Shown: positions 44,080-51,966, numbered from the stretch's first letter. The stretch: DNA of 64,000 bases from Betaproteobacteria bacterium HGW-Betaproteobacteria-1 (GCA_002842435.1 PHCX01000006.1:372001-436000), one strand, 5' to 3'. The notes: generated by a model not told the origin, from the sequence alone. Numbers and translations: made by a program.

Positions 44080-44220
44080 ATTCAGGCTTCTTTCTGGATT
44101 TATCTCTGGAGGTACAGGCTTGCTGACTGGCATACAAACCGTATCAAATCGACGTCACTCTGGGTCGATTATAAACTAGCAAGAAGCATACTAAATATTA
44201 AGCTTTGTGAAATTTACGGT

Positions 44221-45471
44221 TTAAACACGCATAAATCCGGCATTTTCTCCATTTTCCGCATTTCCATTCGACCCTCCGTAAGCGCCATAACGGTTACGCA
44301 CAAGAGATCTCTTCCACCAGATATAGAGACCGGTAACGGAAAGCATCGCTACTACCAGTCCCATCAACGAGATCAGAATACGGCCGGGTAATCCGAGGAT
44401 GCGGCCGGAATGCAAGGGGAACTGCGCTTGCATGAAGATATCGCCCGCCGTGCCCGTACCAGGTATCTCGGCACCAAGAAAGCGGCCATCCGGGCCATCA
44501 AAATAGAGCCAGGGGTTACCAAGACCGCCATCGGCATGATCCTGCCCCGGTTCAAAGAAGCCCACACCATAAACGCCCACTTCCGGTGAATAGAACATGG
44601 CACCGGCAGGTGCCGTCCATTCCCTGCGCGCAGCTTCAGCCAGGGCAAGCTCGAGTACTTCCTCACGCCTGATGCCCGGGGGAATAGGTTCATCGACTGG
44701 ATTCGGCGCCCTTACCAGGAAAGGACTGGGTGTCAGTTCCGAGAAGAGCGACACCACTGGCCGCATGACCTGGAAGTTGAGATTCATGGATACCGAAGTC
44801 ACGGCCAGCATCAACAATAACAACCAGATCCAAACGCCGCCCGAACGGTGCAGGTCGAAGTTAAGCTTGTAGCCGCCTTGCTTGAAGCGGAAAGCCAAAG
44901 ATTTACGCCATGTGGCAGGATTGGGAAAGGAAATCCACAAGGCGATAAAGCAATCCATCACCCAGATGATGCCAACAATGCCAAACAGCAGCACCCCAAG
45001 CTCCAAACCGAAACCGTCAGGGATATGCAGGCTGTAATGCAGCTTGTAGAGGAATGGCAGCAGATTTTCACGGTTGAGCGAGACTTCGCCCCACATGCGT
45101 GTAGCCTGCATTGCTCCACTAGCCGGATTGAGCGCCGCCTGATTGTATTCCAACTCATAGGCTTTGCCAGTCGCCGGGTTCAGCTTGGGGCTGATGAACA
45201 GACCCAACGCGTGCCCTTGCTCATGACTGAGTGGCAGATAGCTGACCTGAGCGCGCTCATCTGCAGCTTCTAACTGGTTTGCCAGCTCCAATGGCGGAAT
45301 GACCTGCCCCAGTGCATCATGCTCGGCGTGGAACATCTGCGGATTAAGCCATTCATCGAGCTCATGATCCCAAGAGATGATGGCGCCGGTGAGACCAGCC
45401 ACAAAAAGAAAGATGGCAAGAAACAGGCCGAACCAGCGGTGCAGCATGACAAAAAAGGAACGCAGAATCAT
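44221..45471 (-). CDS. PepSY-associated membrane protein (iron-reductase-like)
   Basis: The start is the ATG at 45471; a TTG at 45489 is an alternative. The 416-residue protein has about four membrane segments, including LHRWFGLFLAIFLFVAGLTGAIISWDHEL at the N-terminus, and large periplasmic loops with the PepSY pattern. It resembles PiuB/FsrB-type proteins encoded beside siderophore receptors and thought to reduce iron from ferric siderophores. Conserved histidines in the helices (HRW, H in LHYSLH, LHRSGG) suit haem ligation. It is the last gene after the TonB-dependent receptor. Confidence 0.87.
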   Translation of the reverse strand: MILRSFFVMLHRWFGLFLAIFLFVAGLTGAIISWDHELDEWLNPQMFHAEHDALGQVIPPLELANQLEAADERAQVSYLPLSHEQGHALGLFISPKLNPATGKAYELEYNQAALNPASGAMQATRMWGEVSLNRENLLPFLYKLHYSLHIPDGFGLELGVLLFGIVGIIWVMDCFIALWISFPNPATWRKSLAFRFKQGGYKLNFDLHRSGGVWIWLLLLMLAVTSVSMNLNFQVMRPVVSLFSELTPSPFLVRAPNPVDEPIPPGIRREEVLELALAEAARREWTAPAGAMFYSPEVGVYGVGFFEPGQDHADGGLGNPWLYFDGPDGRFLGAEIPGTGTAGDIFMQAQFPLHSGRILGLPGRILISLMGLVVAMLSVTGLYIWWKRSLVRNRYGAYGGSNGNAENGENAGFMRV

Positions 45472-45535
45472 AAACCTGACCCCCGGCAAGCACCATGCCG
45501 GGGCACGGCGATGTCACGATCAGCACGCATTGTCA

Positions 45536-47701
45536 TCAGTACTTCCAAGTCACTGTTGCCATGGCGTTTCTTGGCGCGCCGTAATAACTCTGGCCATAAC
45601 TGCCCCACATCATGCTGGCGAGATATTTTTCATCGGTCAGGTTATAGACATTGAGCGCGGTGCTCCAATGCTGATCAATCTCGTAATCGGCCATCATGTT
45701 GACCAGCGCGTAGCTATCCTGCTTGTATCGCACCGTACCGATATCGACATGGATATCATCCTGCCAATTGACACTGGCGCCGACCTTCAGCTTATCGATA
45801 TAAGGTACCTTGTAAACGGCACTCAAGTGCAGCATCTGGCGTGGTATATAGGATTTGACGTTGTTATCGTCCTCATCCTTGACACTCATCAGGCGCGTGT
45901 AACCGCCGTTGATTTTGAGGTTGGAGGTGATTTCACCCGAGACATCGAACTCGTAACCCTTGGTATCAGCCTCTATACCGCGATGAATTGCCGTAATGCC
46001 TATCGTGCCAATCTGTTCGGCGACGTTCTCCTGTATGTTGTTGAACAGAGCAAACGAGGCATTCAACTGCTTATCAAAGAACTCGCCCTTGATTCCCGCC
46101 TCATAGTTCTTGCCTTCGATCGGTGCAAGCGGCTGCAGATTGGCATCCAGATTGAATTGCGGATTATAGATGCCGGTATAGCTTGAATAGAGCGAGTACT
46201 GCTCATTGAGGTGATAGACCGCGCCCATGTAAGGGGTAACCTTGTCATGCGCATCCGCATTCTGTGGCGCGCCGTAACTCTCGCCTTCAAGTTCATAGCT
46301 CAGCAGATTGGCACCCATTGTAAGTTTCAGGGCATCTGTGACATTCAGCTTGGTGGCGAGATAGGAATTGCTACGCTTGTTTCGCAACTTGGCAAAACTG
46401 CCGGAAGACACAAAATTGGGCTTGGGTACGTTGGCTGCAGCATCAAAATTGGCAAGCGCCATCACACCGTAGTCTGCAGAATTCTCGGTTTCATCCGTAT
46501 CCGATCTGGACCAACTGGTGCCAAAGACCAGTTCATGCTCGCGTCCACCCAAAGTGAATGGCCCGGTCAGGTATGCGTCCGCGATCAACTCCTCGGTCTG
46601 GTCGTGGTACTCACCGGGCCAGGCAAACAGGCCGGCACCCGTTGCACGGTTCTCATTACCAAAGATGTACAGCAATCGCGAATCCGAGCTGATCTCTTTT
46701 CTTGTCAGCTGGGTCTTGATCTTCCAGGCGTTATCAAACTCATGGGTCAACTCGGCAAAGGTGATGTTGTTGATGGTATCCCAGTAGGTCCAGTCAGCTG
46801 CGGTGGAGTCCGAACGCTTGTAATGGCGTTTTGTCCCGTCTGCGTAGAGCAGGGGCAAGCTGCCCCACATGGTGCCACTGGCATCATTCTGTTGGTAGGT
46901 ATGGCCGAAGGCGACACTGGTCTGATCCGTGATATCCGCCTCTATGATGCCGTAGGCGACATTACGCTCACTGCTGTAGTTGTCCAGATAAGAACCACGA
47001 TTCTGGTTGGCAAGCACCAGTCGTCCGCGCACATTGCCAGCTTCATTGATCGGGCCGGAGACGTCCAGGTCAACGCGGCGATAACCCCAGGAACCGACCG
47101 AGGTATCGACTTCCAGCTGGAAATCGGCCGTTGGCCGCTTGCGTATGAAATTGATGGTCGCCGATGGATTGCCGGTACCGGTCAGCAAACCATTGGCACC
47201 ACGCAAAACCTCGATGCGGTCATACGCCGCAGTATCAATATCGCCGAACACCAAACCGTAAGCGAACGGAGTACCAATGCCATCGATCTGGAAATTGGTG
47301 ATATCCGAGCCACGCGCCGTGTAATAGGAGCGGTCTGGCTCTACCCGCTCAACCTTGATGCCGGTCGCAAAATCCAGCACATCATTGATGGAATTCAAGC
47401 GGAAATCATCCATCTGCGCGCGCGTGATGACCGAGACGGATTGCGGGGTTTCCTTGATACTGGTATCAAGACGCGTGGCACTGGTGGTCGTGCCTATGGT
47501 GTAGGAACCGGTCTCTTCTGATGACGGCTCGCCTGAGCGATCTTCGGCAACCTGAACCACAGGCAGCATATCGGCATTTGCCGTCGCCTCTGCGGATTCT
47601 TCAGCCATCAATTGTTGCGGTGTGGCTGCCAATGTAAGCAGAACAGCCAGATACGCGGGTTTTAAACGTAATAGAGCCTGACGTGAATAGACTTTCTTCA
47701 A
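45536..47701 (-). CDS. TonB-dependent siderophore receptor (FhuE/FpvA-like)
   Basis: The 721-residue protein has a signal peptide (about 1-33, ending LMAEE), a plug domain (about 70-190) with SIKETPQSVSVITRAQMDD, and a 22-strand barrel ending in the aromatic residue TWKY required for outer-membrane insertion. No N-terminal signalling (STN) domain is present. The layout matches ferric-siderophore receptors such as FhuE and FpvA; the ligand is unknown. It lies between a cytochrome c gene and the PepSY gene in the iron-uptake cluster. Confidence 0.93.
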   Translation of the reverse strand: MKKVYSRQALLRLKPAYLAVLLTLAATPQQLMAEESAEATANADMLPVVQVAEDRSGEPSSEETGSYTIGTTTSATRLDTSIKETPQSVSVITRAQMDDFRLNSINDVLDFATGIKVERVEPDRSYYTARGSDITNFQIDGIGTPFAYGLVFGDIDTAAYDRIEVLRGANGLLTGTGNPSATINFIRKRPTADFQLEVDTSVGSWGYRRVDLDVSGPINEAGNVRGRLVLANQNRGSYLDNYSSERNVAYGIIEADITDQTSVAFGHTYQQNDASGTMWGSLPLLYADGTKRHYKRSDSTAADWTYWDTINNITFAELTHEFDNAWKIKTQLTRKEISSDSRLLYIFGNENRATGAGLFAWPGEYHDQTEELIADAYLTGPFTLGGREHELVFGTSWSRSDTDETENSADYGVMALANFDAAANVPKPNFVSSGSFAKLRNKRSNSYLATKLNVTDALKLTMGANLLSYELEGESYGAPQNADAHDKVTPYMGAVYHLNEQYSLYSSYTGIYNPQFNLDANLQPLAPIEGKNYEAGIKGEFFDKQLNASFALFNNIQENVAEQIGTIGITAIHRGIEADTKGYEFDVSGEITSNLKINGGYTRLMSVKDEDDNNVKSYIPRQMLHLSAVYKVPYIDKLKVGASVNWQDDIHVDIGTVRYKQDSYALVNMMADYEIDQHWSTALNVYNLTDEKYLASMMWGSYGQSYYGAPRNAMATVTWKY

Positions 47702-47725
47702 AATAACACTCCCTGTGATGTTGGA

Positions 47726-47765
47726 TCACTGGCTGGCTATCTGAGAAAACCTCACTGGCTGGCTA
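47726..47765. repeat. 14-base direct repeat upstream of the siderophore receptor
   Basis: TCACTGGCTGGCTA occurs exactly twice, at 47726-47739 and 47752-47765, 26 bases apart start to start, in the 112-base gap upstream of the receptor gene. Spacing of two to three helical turns would suit a regulator binding side by side. No known operator is recognised. Confidence 0.6.
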
Positions 47766-47813
47766 GATCGATAAATAAATCCCTGTAAAGACTGACAGAC
47801 TGAGCCTGTGGCT

Positions 47814-48290
47814 CTAATCCTCCCCGTGGTGAAGCGATAACTCGATTTCGGCCTGCTTCAGCATTGATTGCACTTCTTCCTCACTGCCTGGTGCGACCCA
47901 ATCCGCACCTGCGGCATTGGCCATATAGGCAACGGCATTTGCCATTTCCATATCCGTCACGCTGATATCACCGCCGCGCGGTGGCATCATGCCCTCACCC
48001 TTGATCGACTCATAGACCAAAATGCCATAGCCCTCCTCAATCAGCTCGGCCCAGTCTGTCCGGTCGCCGAACTTGGGTGCCTCATTGACTCCTGTGGCAT
48101 GGCAGGCCATGCAGACATGCTGATAGACCATCTCTCCGCTTCTGGCGCGAAGCTGGACTGATGCATCAACCACTTCGGCGTCGGCTGCAACTTGTGATAC
48201 GGAGTCGGAACAAGCCGTCAGCAGGCCGATAACCGGAACCAGCAGCAGCTTGCGCCAAGCCATCGCTGGCATTAGTTTCCTTGTTTGCAT
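47814..48290 (-). CDS. Cytochrome c5-like lipoprotein
   Basis: The 158-residue protein has a signal peptide with lipobox LLTAC (Cys27) and one haem c site, CMACH at 60-64. Met in GEGMMPPRGG is the likely sixth ligand, and the VTDMEMANAVAYMAN segment fits cytochrome c5/c555. It is on the cell surface side of the inner membrane, or on the outer membrane, by lipid anchoring. It lies between exbD and the siderophore receptor. A role in reducing iron released by the receptor is possible but unproven. Confidence 0.86.
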   Translation of the reverse strand: MQTRKLMPAMAWRKLLLVPVIGLLTACSDSVSQVAADAEVVDASVQLRARSGEMVYQHVCMACHATGVNEAPKFGDRTDWAELIEEGYGILVYESIKGEGMMPPRGGDISVTDMEMANAVAYMANAAGADWVAPGSEEEVQSMLKQAEIELSLHHGED

Positions 48291-48328
48291 TTGTTCGCTA
48301 TCTTCTTTAATGATTCAGCACAATTCAG

Positions 48329-48748
48329 TCAGTCTGGCGTACTGACGAAACCCATTTTCTTGATGCCGGCATTCTGTGCATCGGCCATCACCTCAGCCAG
48401 CAACTGGTAACGCGTCTGCTTGTCGGCACGGATATGCAGTTCGGGCTGCGGTTCCTGCACGGCGACCTGCTGCAATCTCAGTGCCAGTTCGCCCTGCACC
48501 ATCGAAACATCATTCCAGTACATGTGCCCTGCATCGTCTATCGAGATCGAGACTATCTCGGGTTTCTCCGGCAGCGCCTGGCTACTGGCCTGCGGCAGGT
48601 CGATCTTGACCGCATGGGTCAACAAAGGTGCCGTGATGATGAAGATCACCAGCAACACCAGCATGACATCGATCAGCGGGATCATATTGATCTCATTCAT
48701 CGGCGCAGTATGACTGCCCGAGTTGAAGCCATGTCCTGAACCTATCAT
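48329..48748 (-). CDS. exbD: TonB-system energising protein ExbD
   Basis: The 139-residue protein has one membrane segment (about 23-43, NMIPLIDVMLVLLVIFIITA) with the proton-path Asp27, corresponding to D25 of E. coli, and a periplasmic domain. With ExbB it uses the proton gradient to drive TonB. Its ATG overlaps the exbB stop codon by four bases. Confidence 0.94.
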   Translation of the reverse strand: MIGSGHGFNSGSHTAPMNEINMIPLIDVMLVLLVIFIITAPLLTHAVKIDLPQASSQALPEKPEIVSISIDDAGHMYWNDVSMVQGELALRLQQVAVQEPQPELHIRADKQTRYQLLAEVMADAQNAGIKKMGFVSTPD

Positions 48749-49500
48749 GCCGGCACCTCATGCAGATGGGCTGCGGTCTTTGCTGCAGCAGCGGTTTGTT
48801 GGACATCCTGCTGCAGGTTATCTTTCAGCGCCGCGCCGGTAGTCAGCAGCACGTGTACTTCCTGCGCAAAGGATTCGGTCTGGGACAGCAGGTTGCGGTT
48901 CATTCTGACAAAGGCGTTATAGGCCAGCACCGCCGGTATCGCTACAGCCAGGCCCAGAGCCGTCATGATGAGCGCCTCGCCCACCGGCCCGGCCACCTTG
49001 TCCAGGGTCGCCTGACCACTCAGGCTGATACTGGCAAGCGCGTGGTAAATACCCCAAACCGTGCCGAACAGGCCGACGAACGGGGCAATACTACCGACCG
49101 AAGCCAGCACGGTCAGCCCACGTTCCATTTGGGCCGACTCTTCCGCCATGACCTTTCGCATGCTGCGTGCGATGAACTCATCCTGATTGCAGATTTCACC
49201 GGCTTTTTGCGATGCATGGTGACGATAATGATCTGCGGCCTTGATAGCCTGGGTCACGATAATAGAAGCCGGCACGCCTTCCGCAGGTTGTTGTATCGCA
49301 ACCTGCAGGGTTTTGGCCTGCCAGAAATGCCTGATGTAGGCAGCTGAAGCGTTACGCAAGCGAACGGCGCGGTAACCTTTGACAAAAATCAGGTACCAGC
49401 TCGCGATAGACATCGTGAGCAAGGCGATGGCAACCAGCAGGGAGACTACGCCGCCTTCTGCAATAAATTGCAGACTGTTGAATTCATATCCGTTATTCAT
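48745..49500 (-). CDS. exbB: TonB-system energising protein ExbB
   Basis: The 251-residue protein has the MotA/TolQ/ExbB fold with three membrane segments: about 13-36, then 135-160 and 170-195 (LTVLASVGSIAPFVGLFGTVWGIYHAL and the GEALIMTALGLAVAIPAVLAYN stretch). It forms the pentameric channel around the ExbD helices and energises TonB. exbD overlaps downstream, tonB lies 65 bases upstream. Confidence 0.94.
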   Translation of the reverse strand: MNNGYEFNSLQFIAEGGVVSLLVAIALLTMSIASWYLIFVKGYRAVRLRNASAAYIRHFWQAKTLQVAIQQPAEGVPASIIVTQAIKAADHYRHHASQKAGEICNQDEFIARSMRKVMAEESAQMERGLTVLASVGSIAPFVGLFGTVWGIYHALASISLSGQATLDKVAGPVGEALIMTALGLAVAIPAVLAYNAFVRMNRNLLSQTESFAQEVHVLLTTGAALKDNLQQDVQQTAAAAKTAAHLHEVPA

Positions 49501-49565
49501 TGCTGTTTCCTTCTGTTTTAAATACTGCTTTAAATAGTGGCCGTCTGCTATCAGCTATATTTCCA

Positions 49566-50372
49566 TCAACCGTTCAATGTGAACTGGATTGGCACGATGA
49601 CAAATGCACTGATTGGCTCTTTATCACGCTTGGCTGGAATAAAACGCCATTTTTTCACGGCATCCACGGCAGCCTGATCGAGCCTGGAAGACCCGCTTCC
49701 CGTCTCGATTTCCACCGATTCCGCCGCGCCGCTTGCCGCTACCAGCACACGTAACAACACACGCCCTTCCTCCCCAATACGTCGGGACAAGGATGGATAC
49801 TTGGGTGCAGGATTATGCAAATAGGCTGCGCCAAACTTCGGCGGTTCAATGACCTCTTTCACCTCTTCGACAACCAGAGGTTCCTGTTGTGCGACTACTG
49901 GCGCTGATACTGGTGCAGCATTGGGCTCTGCCGTCACAGCCGGAGCAGCCTCTGCTGTCGGAACCGGCTCTACTGGTTGTGGCACCGGCTCTGGTTCGAC
50001 CACTTTTTGTACTGGCTCAGGTTTCCTGATGACCAGCTTCGGTTCAGGTATGCGTTCAGGCTCAGGAATGATTTCCACCTCTTCCGGTGCCGGATTGCTG
50101 ACCAGGCTGACCATCATGGCCGCAGCTTCCGGCTTCGACGCCTCGTCAGGCTCCAATGAATTGCTCAGCAGCAAGCCGCTCACCACCAGCACATGCCCTG
50201 CCACCACCAGGAACAAGGCTTTGCTGGAAAAGTCCGGCTTTTCAGTGCTTGCCAGCCCATCCGGCAACAACAGCTCATCATTGGCAGCCGTCACGTTATA
50301 CGTCGGTTTTGATCGCGGATGCGTCTTGACCAAGCCGGGCATAGCTTTTACTGCTGACAGCTCAATGGACAT
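49566..50372 (-). CDS. tonB: TonB energy-transducing protein
   Basis: I start at the ATG at 50372 because AAGGAG lies nine bases upstream; in-frame ATGs at 50414 and 50396 have no such site. The 268-residue protein has an N-terminal membrane helix, a long Pro/Glu/Val/Lys spacer (about residues 85-175, EPEPVPQPVEP type), and a C-terminal TonB domain with AAYLHNPAPKYPSLSRRIGEEGRVLLRVLV. It transmits energy to outer-membrane receptors such as the one in this cluster. Its start lies inside the Cys-rich small gene, by about ten bases. Confidence 0.93.
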   Translation of the reverse strand: MSIELSAVKAMPGLVKTHPRSKPTYNVTAANDELLLPDGLASTEKPDFSSKALFLVVAGHVLVVSGLLLSNSLEPDEASKPEAAAMMVSLVSNPAPEEVEIIPEPERIPEPKLVIRKPEPVQKVVEPEPVPQPVEPVPTAEAAPAVTAEPNAAPVSAPVVAQQEPLVVEEVKEVIEPPKFGAAYLHNPAPKYPSLSRRIGEEGRVLLRVLVAASGAAESVEIETGSGSSRLDQAAVDAVKKWRFIPAKRDKEPISAFVIVPIQFTLNG

Positions 50373-50598
50373 GTCGAATAGCTCCTTCGCATTCATACGC
50401 CGACCTGGCGGCATTCAGTGCAGCCAGTCTCGCCTGCGCCTCCTGCAACATCTGGCTCAAGTTTGAGAACGCATGCACTTCAAGACGCATGCTCACGGCG
50501 CCGATCTCAATCTCTGCAACATGGCAATCTTCACAATAAGAGACACGGCAACCTTCTGTGCCGGCTAACACTATTCGTTTACAGGGACTCGTATTCAT
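50362..50598 (-). CDS. Small Cys-rich protein in the hemP-tonB operon
   Basis: The ATG at 50598 has GGAG five bases upstream, giving 78 residues. There is no signal peptide. Four cysteines lie early, at residues 6, 17, 22 and 25, and the last two form CEDCH, a CxxCH sequence that is usually a haem c site but would be unusual in a cytoplasmic protein. A helical C-terminal part follows (SNLSQMLQEAQARLAALNAA). I recognise no family. It lies between hemP and tonB, so it likely serves iron or haem use. A zinc or iron site is a possible alternative. Confidence 0.75.
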   Translation of the reverse strand: MNTSPCKRIVLAGTEGCRVSYCEDCHVAEIEIGAVSMRLEVHAFSNLSQMLQEAQARLAALNAARSAYECEGAIRHVH

Positions 50599-50614
50599 CA
50601 CGTCTCCTTGTCGC

Positions 50615-50812
50615 TTATTTGGTCAAGATCAGCTTGTCCTGACTGGTCAGGCGCAAGCGGTATTCCACGCCCGCATGCTCAATGATGATTTCACGCGCAC
50701 CGGAAAACAGGGTTTTGCTCGTCCATCTCAGCAAGCCACCGACCTGTCTTTCAGCCATCGTCTGAGTTTTGGCTGCGTCTGGACTACCGGCATTTTGGGA
50801 TAGCTTATTCAT
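50615..50812 (-). CDS. hemP: Hemin uptake protein HemP
   Basis: The 65-residue protein carries the HemP/HmuP core in its second half: KTLFSGAREIIIEHAGVEYRLRLTSQDKLILTK pattern, broken here into LFSGAREIIIEHAG and EYRLRLTSQDKLILTK. HemP is a small cytoplasmic protein needed for haem-uptake gene expression in Burkholderia and Bradyrhizobium. The start ATG is at 50812, with no visible ribosome site, and lies within a few bases of the predicted transcription start. The predicted Fur site is eight bases upstream. Confidence 0.9.
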   Translation of the reverse strand: MNKLSQNAGSPDAAKTQTMAERQVGGLLRWTSKTLFSGAREIIIEHAGVEYRLRLTSQDKLILTK

Positions 50813-50819
50813 TTGTATA

Positions 50820-50838
50820 AATGATAATAATTCTCATT
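50820..50838. promoter_or_regulatory. Predicted Fur box at the hemP promoter
   Basis: AATGATAATAATTCTCATT matches the 19-base Fur consensus well. It overlaps a promoter on the minus strand: -35 TTGACT at 50844-50849, 17 bases, -10 TATCAT at 50821-50826. The Fur site covers the -10 and part of the spacer, a standard arrangement for iron-dependent repression. Confidence 0.82.
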
Positions 50839-50849
50839 TGAATAGTCAA
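50821..50849 (-). promoter_or_regulatory. Promoter of the hemP-tonB-exbBD operon
   Basis: On the minus strand TTGACT and TATCAT are separated by exactly 17 bases. Transcription should begin near 50814, only a few bases from the hemP ATG at 50812, so the message may be nearly leaderless. Confidence 0.75.
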
Positions 50850-50871
50850 GCAATTGTTCGGGAGAAAAATC

Positions 50872-50896
50872 AAAAAAAGGTCGCCCTTAAGCGACC
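50872..50896 (-). terminator. Rho-independent terminator after the extra rpsD
   Basis: On the minus strand GGTCGC and GCGACC form a six-pair stem with the loop TTAAGG, followed by seven Ts. It lies 32 bases after the S4 stop codon and separates this operon from the hemP promoter. Confidence 0.85.
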
Positions 50897-50928
50897 GAGT
50901 GAGGAGTTCTTGAATATCCTGATGCGAC

Positions 50929-51546
50929 TTATATACGGTTGGCGTAATACTCCACCACCTGCTGCACATCCACCGGGAATGGCACATCTTCGGCTGCTGG
51001 CAAATGCGCCATCCGGCCCGTTTTGCTTGAGTCATCCCATGCCAGCCACTCCGGCCTGATCAAAGGCAAATCTTTCAGTGTCTCCAGCACCACGGGCATA
51101 TTCATGCTCTCGGCCTTGATAGTGATCTCATCACCCACCCGTACGCGTATGGAGGGGATATTCACCAGACTGCCGTTCAATTTGATGTGTCGATGCGAAA
51201 CCAACTGGCGCGCTGCAGGAATTGTCGGTGCCAGCCCGGCACGGAATACCACGTTATCCAGACGGCATTCGAGCAGTTGCAACAGGGTTTCGCCGGTGGG
51301 CGCACTGCCCTTTCTCGCATCCACTATCAAACGGCGCAACTGACGCTCCGTAAGTCCGTAGTTGAAGCGCAGTTTCTGCTTCTCCTGCAACTTGATGCCA
51401 AAATCGGACTTTCTACGCCGGACAGCTTTTGCGCCATGCTGGCCAGGCGGTGTTGGCCTGTTTTCTATGGTTTTCCGTGAAAGGCCCGGCAAATCGATGC
51501 CGAGTGCACGCATGACTTTTAATCTGGGTTTGGTAAATCGTGACAT
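50929..51546 (-). CDS. rpsD: Second-type ribosomal protein S4
   Basis: The 205-residue protein is an S4: an N-terminal part with RPTPPGQHGAK and FGIKLQEKQKLRFNYGLTERQLRRL, then an S4 RNA-binding domain at about 93-155 (LDNVVFRAGLAPTIPAARQLVSHRHIKLNGSLVNIPS). It is not in the usual rpsM-rpsK-rpsD-rpoA operon, so this is likely a paralogue. The N-terminal part has no cysteine, unlike zinc-binding S4 types. It follows a 93-residue gene that has a Fur-type promoter, so it may be made when iron is scarce. S4 also acts as a translational repressor and RNA chaperone, which is a further possible role. Confidence 0.9.
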   Translation of the reverse strand: MSRFTKPRLKVMRALGIDLPGLSRKTIENRPTPPGQHGAKAVRRRKSDFGIKLQEKQKLRFNYGLTERQLRRLIVDARKGSAPTGETLLQLLECRLDNVVFRAGLAPTIPAARQLVSHRHIKLNGSLVNIPSIRVRVGDEITIKAESMNMPVVLETLKDLPLIRPEWLAWDDSSKTGRMAHLPAAEDVPFPVDVQQVVEYYANRI

Positions 51547-51560
51547 GGTGATTCCACTTT

Positions 51561-51842
51561 CTATTGTAAATACGTGCTTGCAGGCATCAGGTCACGCATT
51601 GTGCCGGCCTGATCATCAAGGACATGCTGCCATTGGCGCACCAGGCGCTTCGCCACCTCTTCCACCAGCTTTGATTCCGCATATTGCGGTGCAGTCAGCT
51701 TGTGCGCGAGGCTGGCTGCCAGCTGAGCCAATTCCAGCGATGGATTGCTTGCATACTGGCTGGCAACGCAGCAAAGCGATGCCATGACCGCTTTGGCGTC
51801 AGGCAAGTCAGGATCATATTGGGCTTCGGGGTACTGGTTCAT
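51561..51842 (-). CDS. 93-residue protein of unknown function, first gene of the Fur-type operon
   Basis: The ATG at 51842 has a GAGG seven bases upstream. The 93-residue protein has no signal peptide or membrane segment and is mainly helical (ELAQLAASLAHKLTAP, VEEVAKRLVRQWQHVLDDQ), with a vicinal Cys-Cys at 24-25. I recognise no family. It lies between a Fur-type promoter and the second rpsD, 14 bases from the latter. Confidence 0.7.
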   Translation of the reverse strand: MNQYPEAQYDPDLPDAKAVMASLCCVASQYASNPSLELAQLAASLAHKLTAPQYAESKLVEEVAKRLVRQWQHVLDDQAGTMRDLMPASTYLQ

Positions 51843-51868
51843 ACATCTGCCTCATCATTCAATAATTG

Positions 51869-51887
51869 AATGATAATGATTATCATT
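51869..51887. promoter_or_regulatory. Predicted Fur box upstream of the 93-residue protein and second rpsD
   Basis: AATGATAATGATTATCATT is a near-perfect match to the 19-base Fur consensus. It covers the -10 TATCAT (51870-51875 on the minus strand) and spacer of a promoter whose -35 TTGACG is at 51893-51898. Zur sites have a different core (GTTATANNATAAC type), which is not seen. Confidence 0.87.
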
Positions 51888-51898
51888 TATTACGTCAA
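51870..51898 (-). promoter_or_regulatory. Promoter of the 93-residue protein/rpsD operon
   Basis: TTGACG and TATCAT are 17 bases apart on the minus strand, the same spacing as at hemP. The transcribed leader contains a palindrome ATTCAATAATTGAAT (51857-51871), which partly overlaps the end of the promoter. Confidence 0.72.
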
Positions 51899-51902
51899 CA
51901 AT

Positions 51903-51932
51903 AAAAAACCCCGCTACCGGAAGTAAGCGGGG
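51903..51932 (-). terminator. Rho-independent terminator after htpG
   Basis: On the minus strand CCCCGCT and AGCGGGG form a seven-pair stem with a 10-base loop, followed by six Ts. It lies 35 bases after the htpG stop codon and just before the Fur-type promoter. Confidence 0.85.
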
Positions 51933-51966
51933 TGGTTTCATAGATAAGGCTTATCGAATCATTCTT

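Noticed and set aside
46211..47521. 436-codon plus-strand open frame opposite the siderophore receptor
   Set aside because: The minus-strand receptor has a full signal peptide, plug and barrel. The plus-strand frame has no recognisable domain.
51869..51887. Zur box controlling the S4 paralogue
   Set aside because: Zur would be the usual regulator of zinc-related ribosomal paralogues, but the sequence fits the Fur consensus repeat and not the Zur core. A direct test is still needed.
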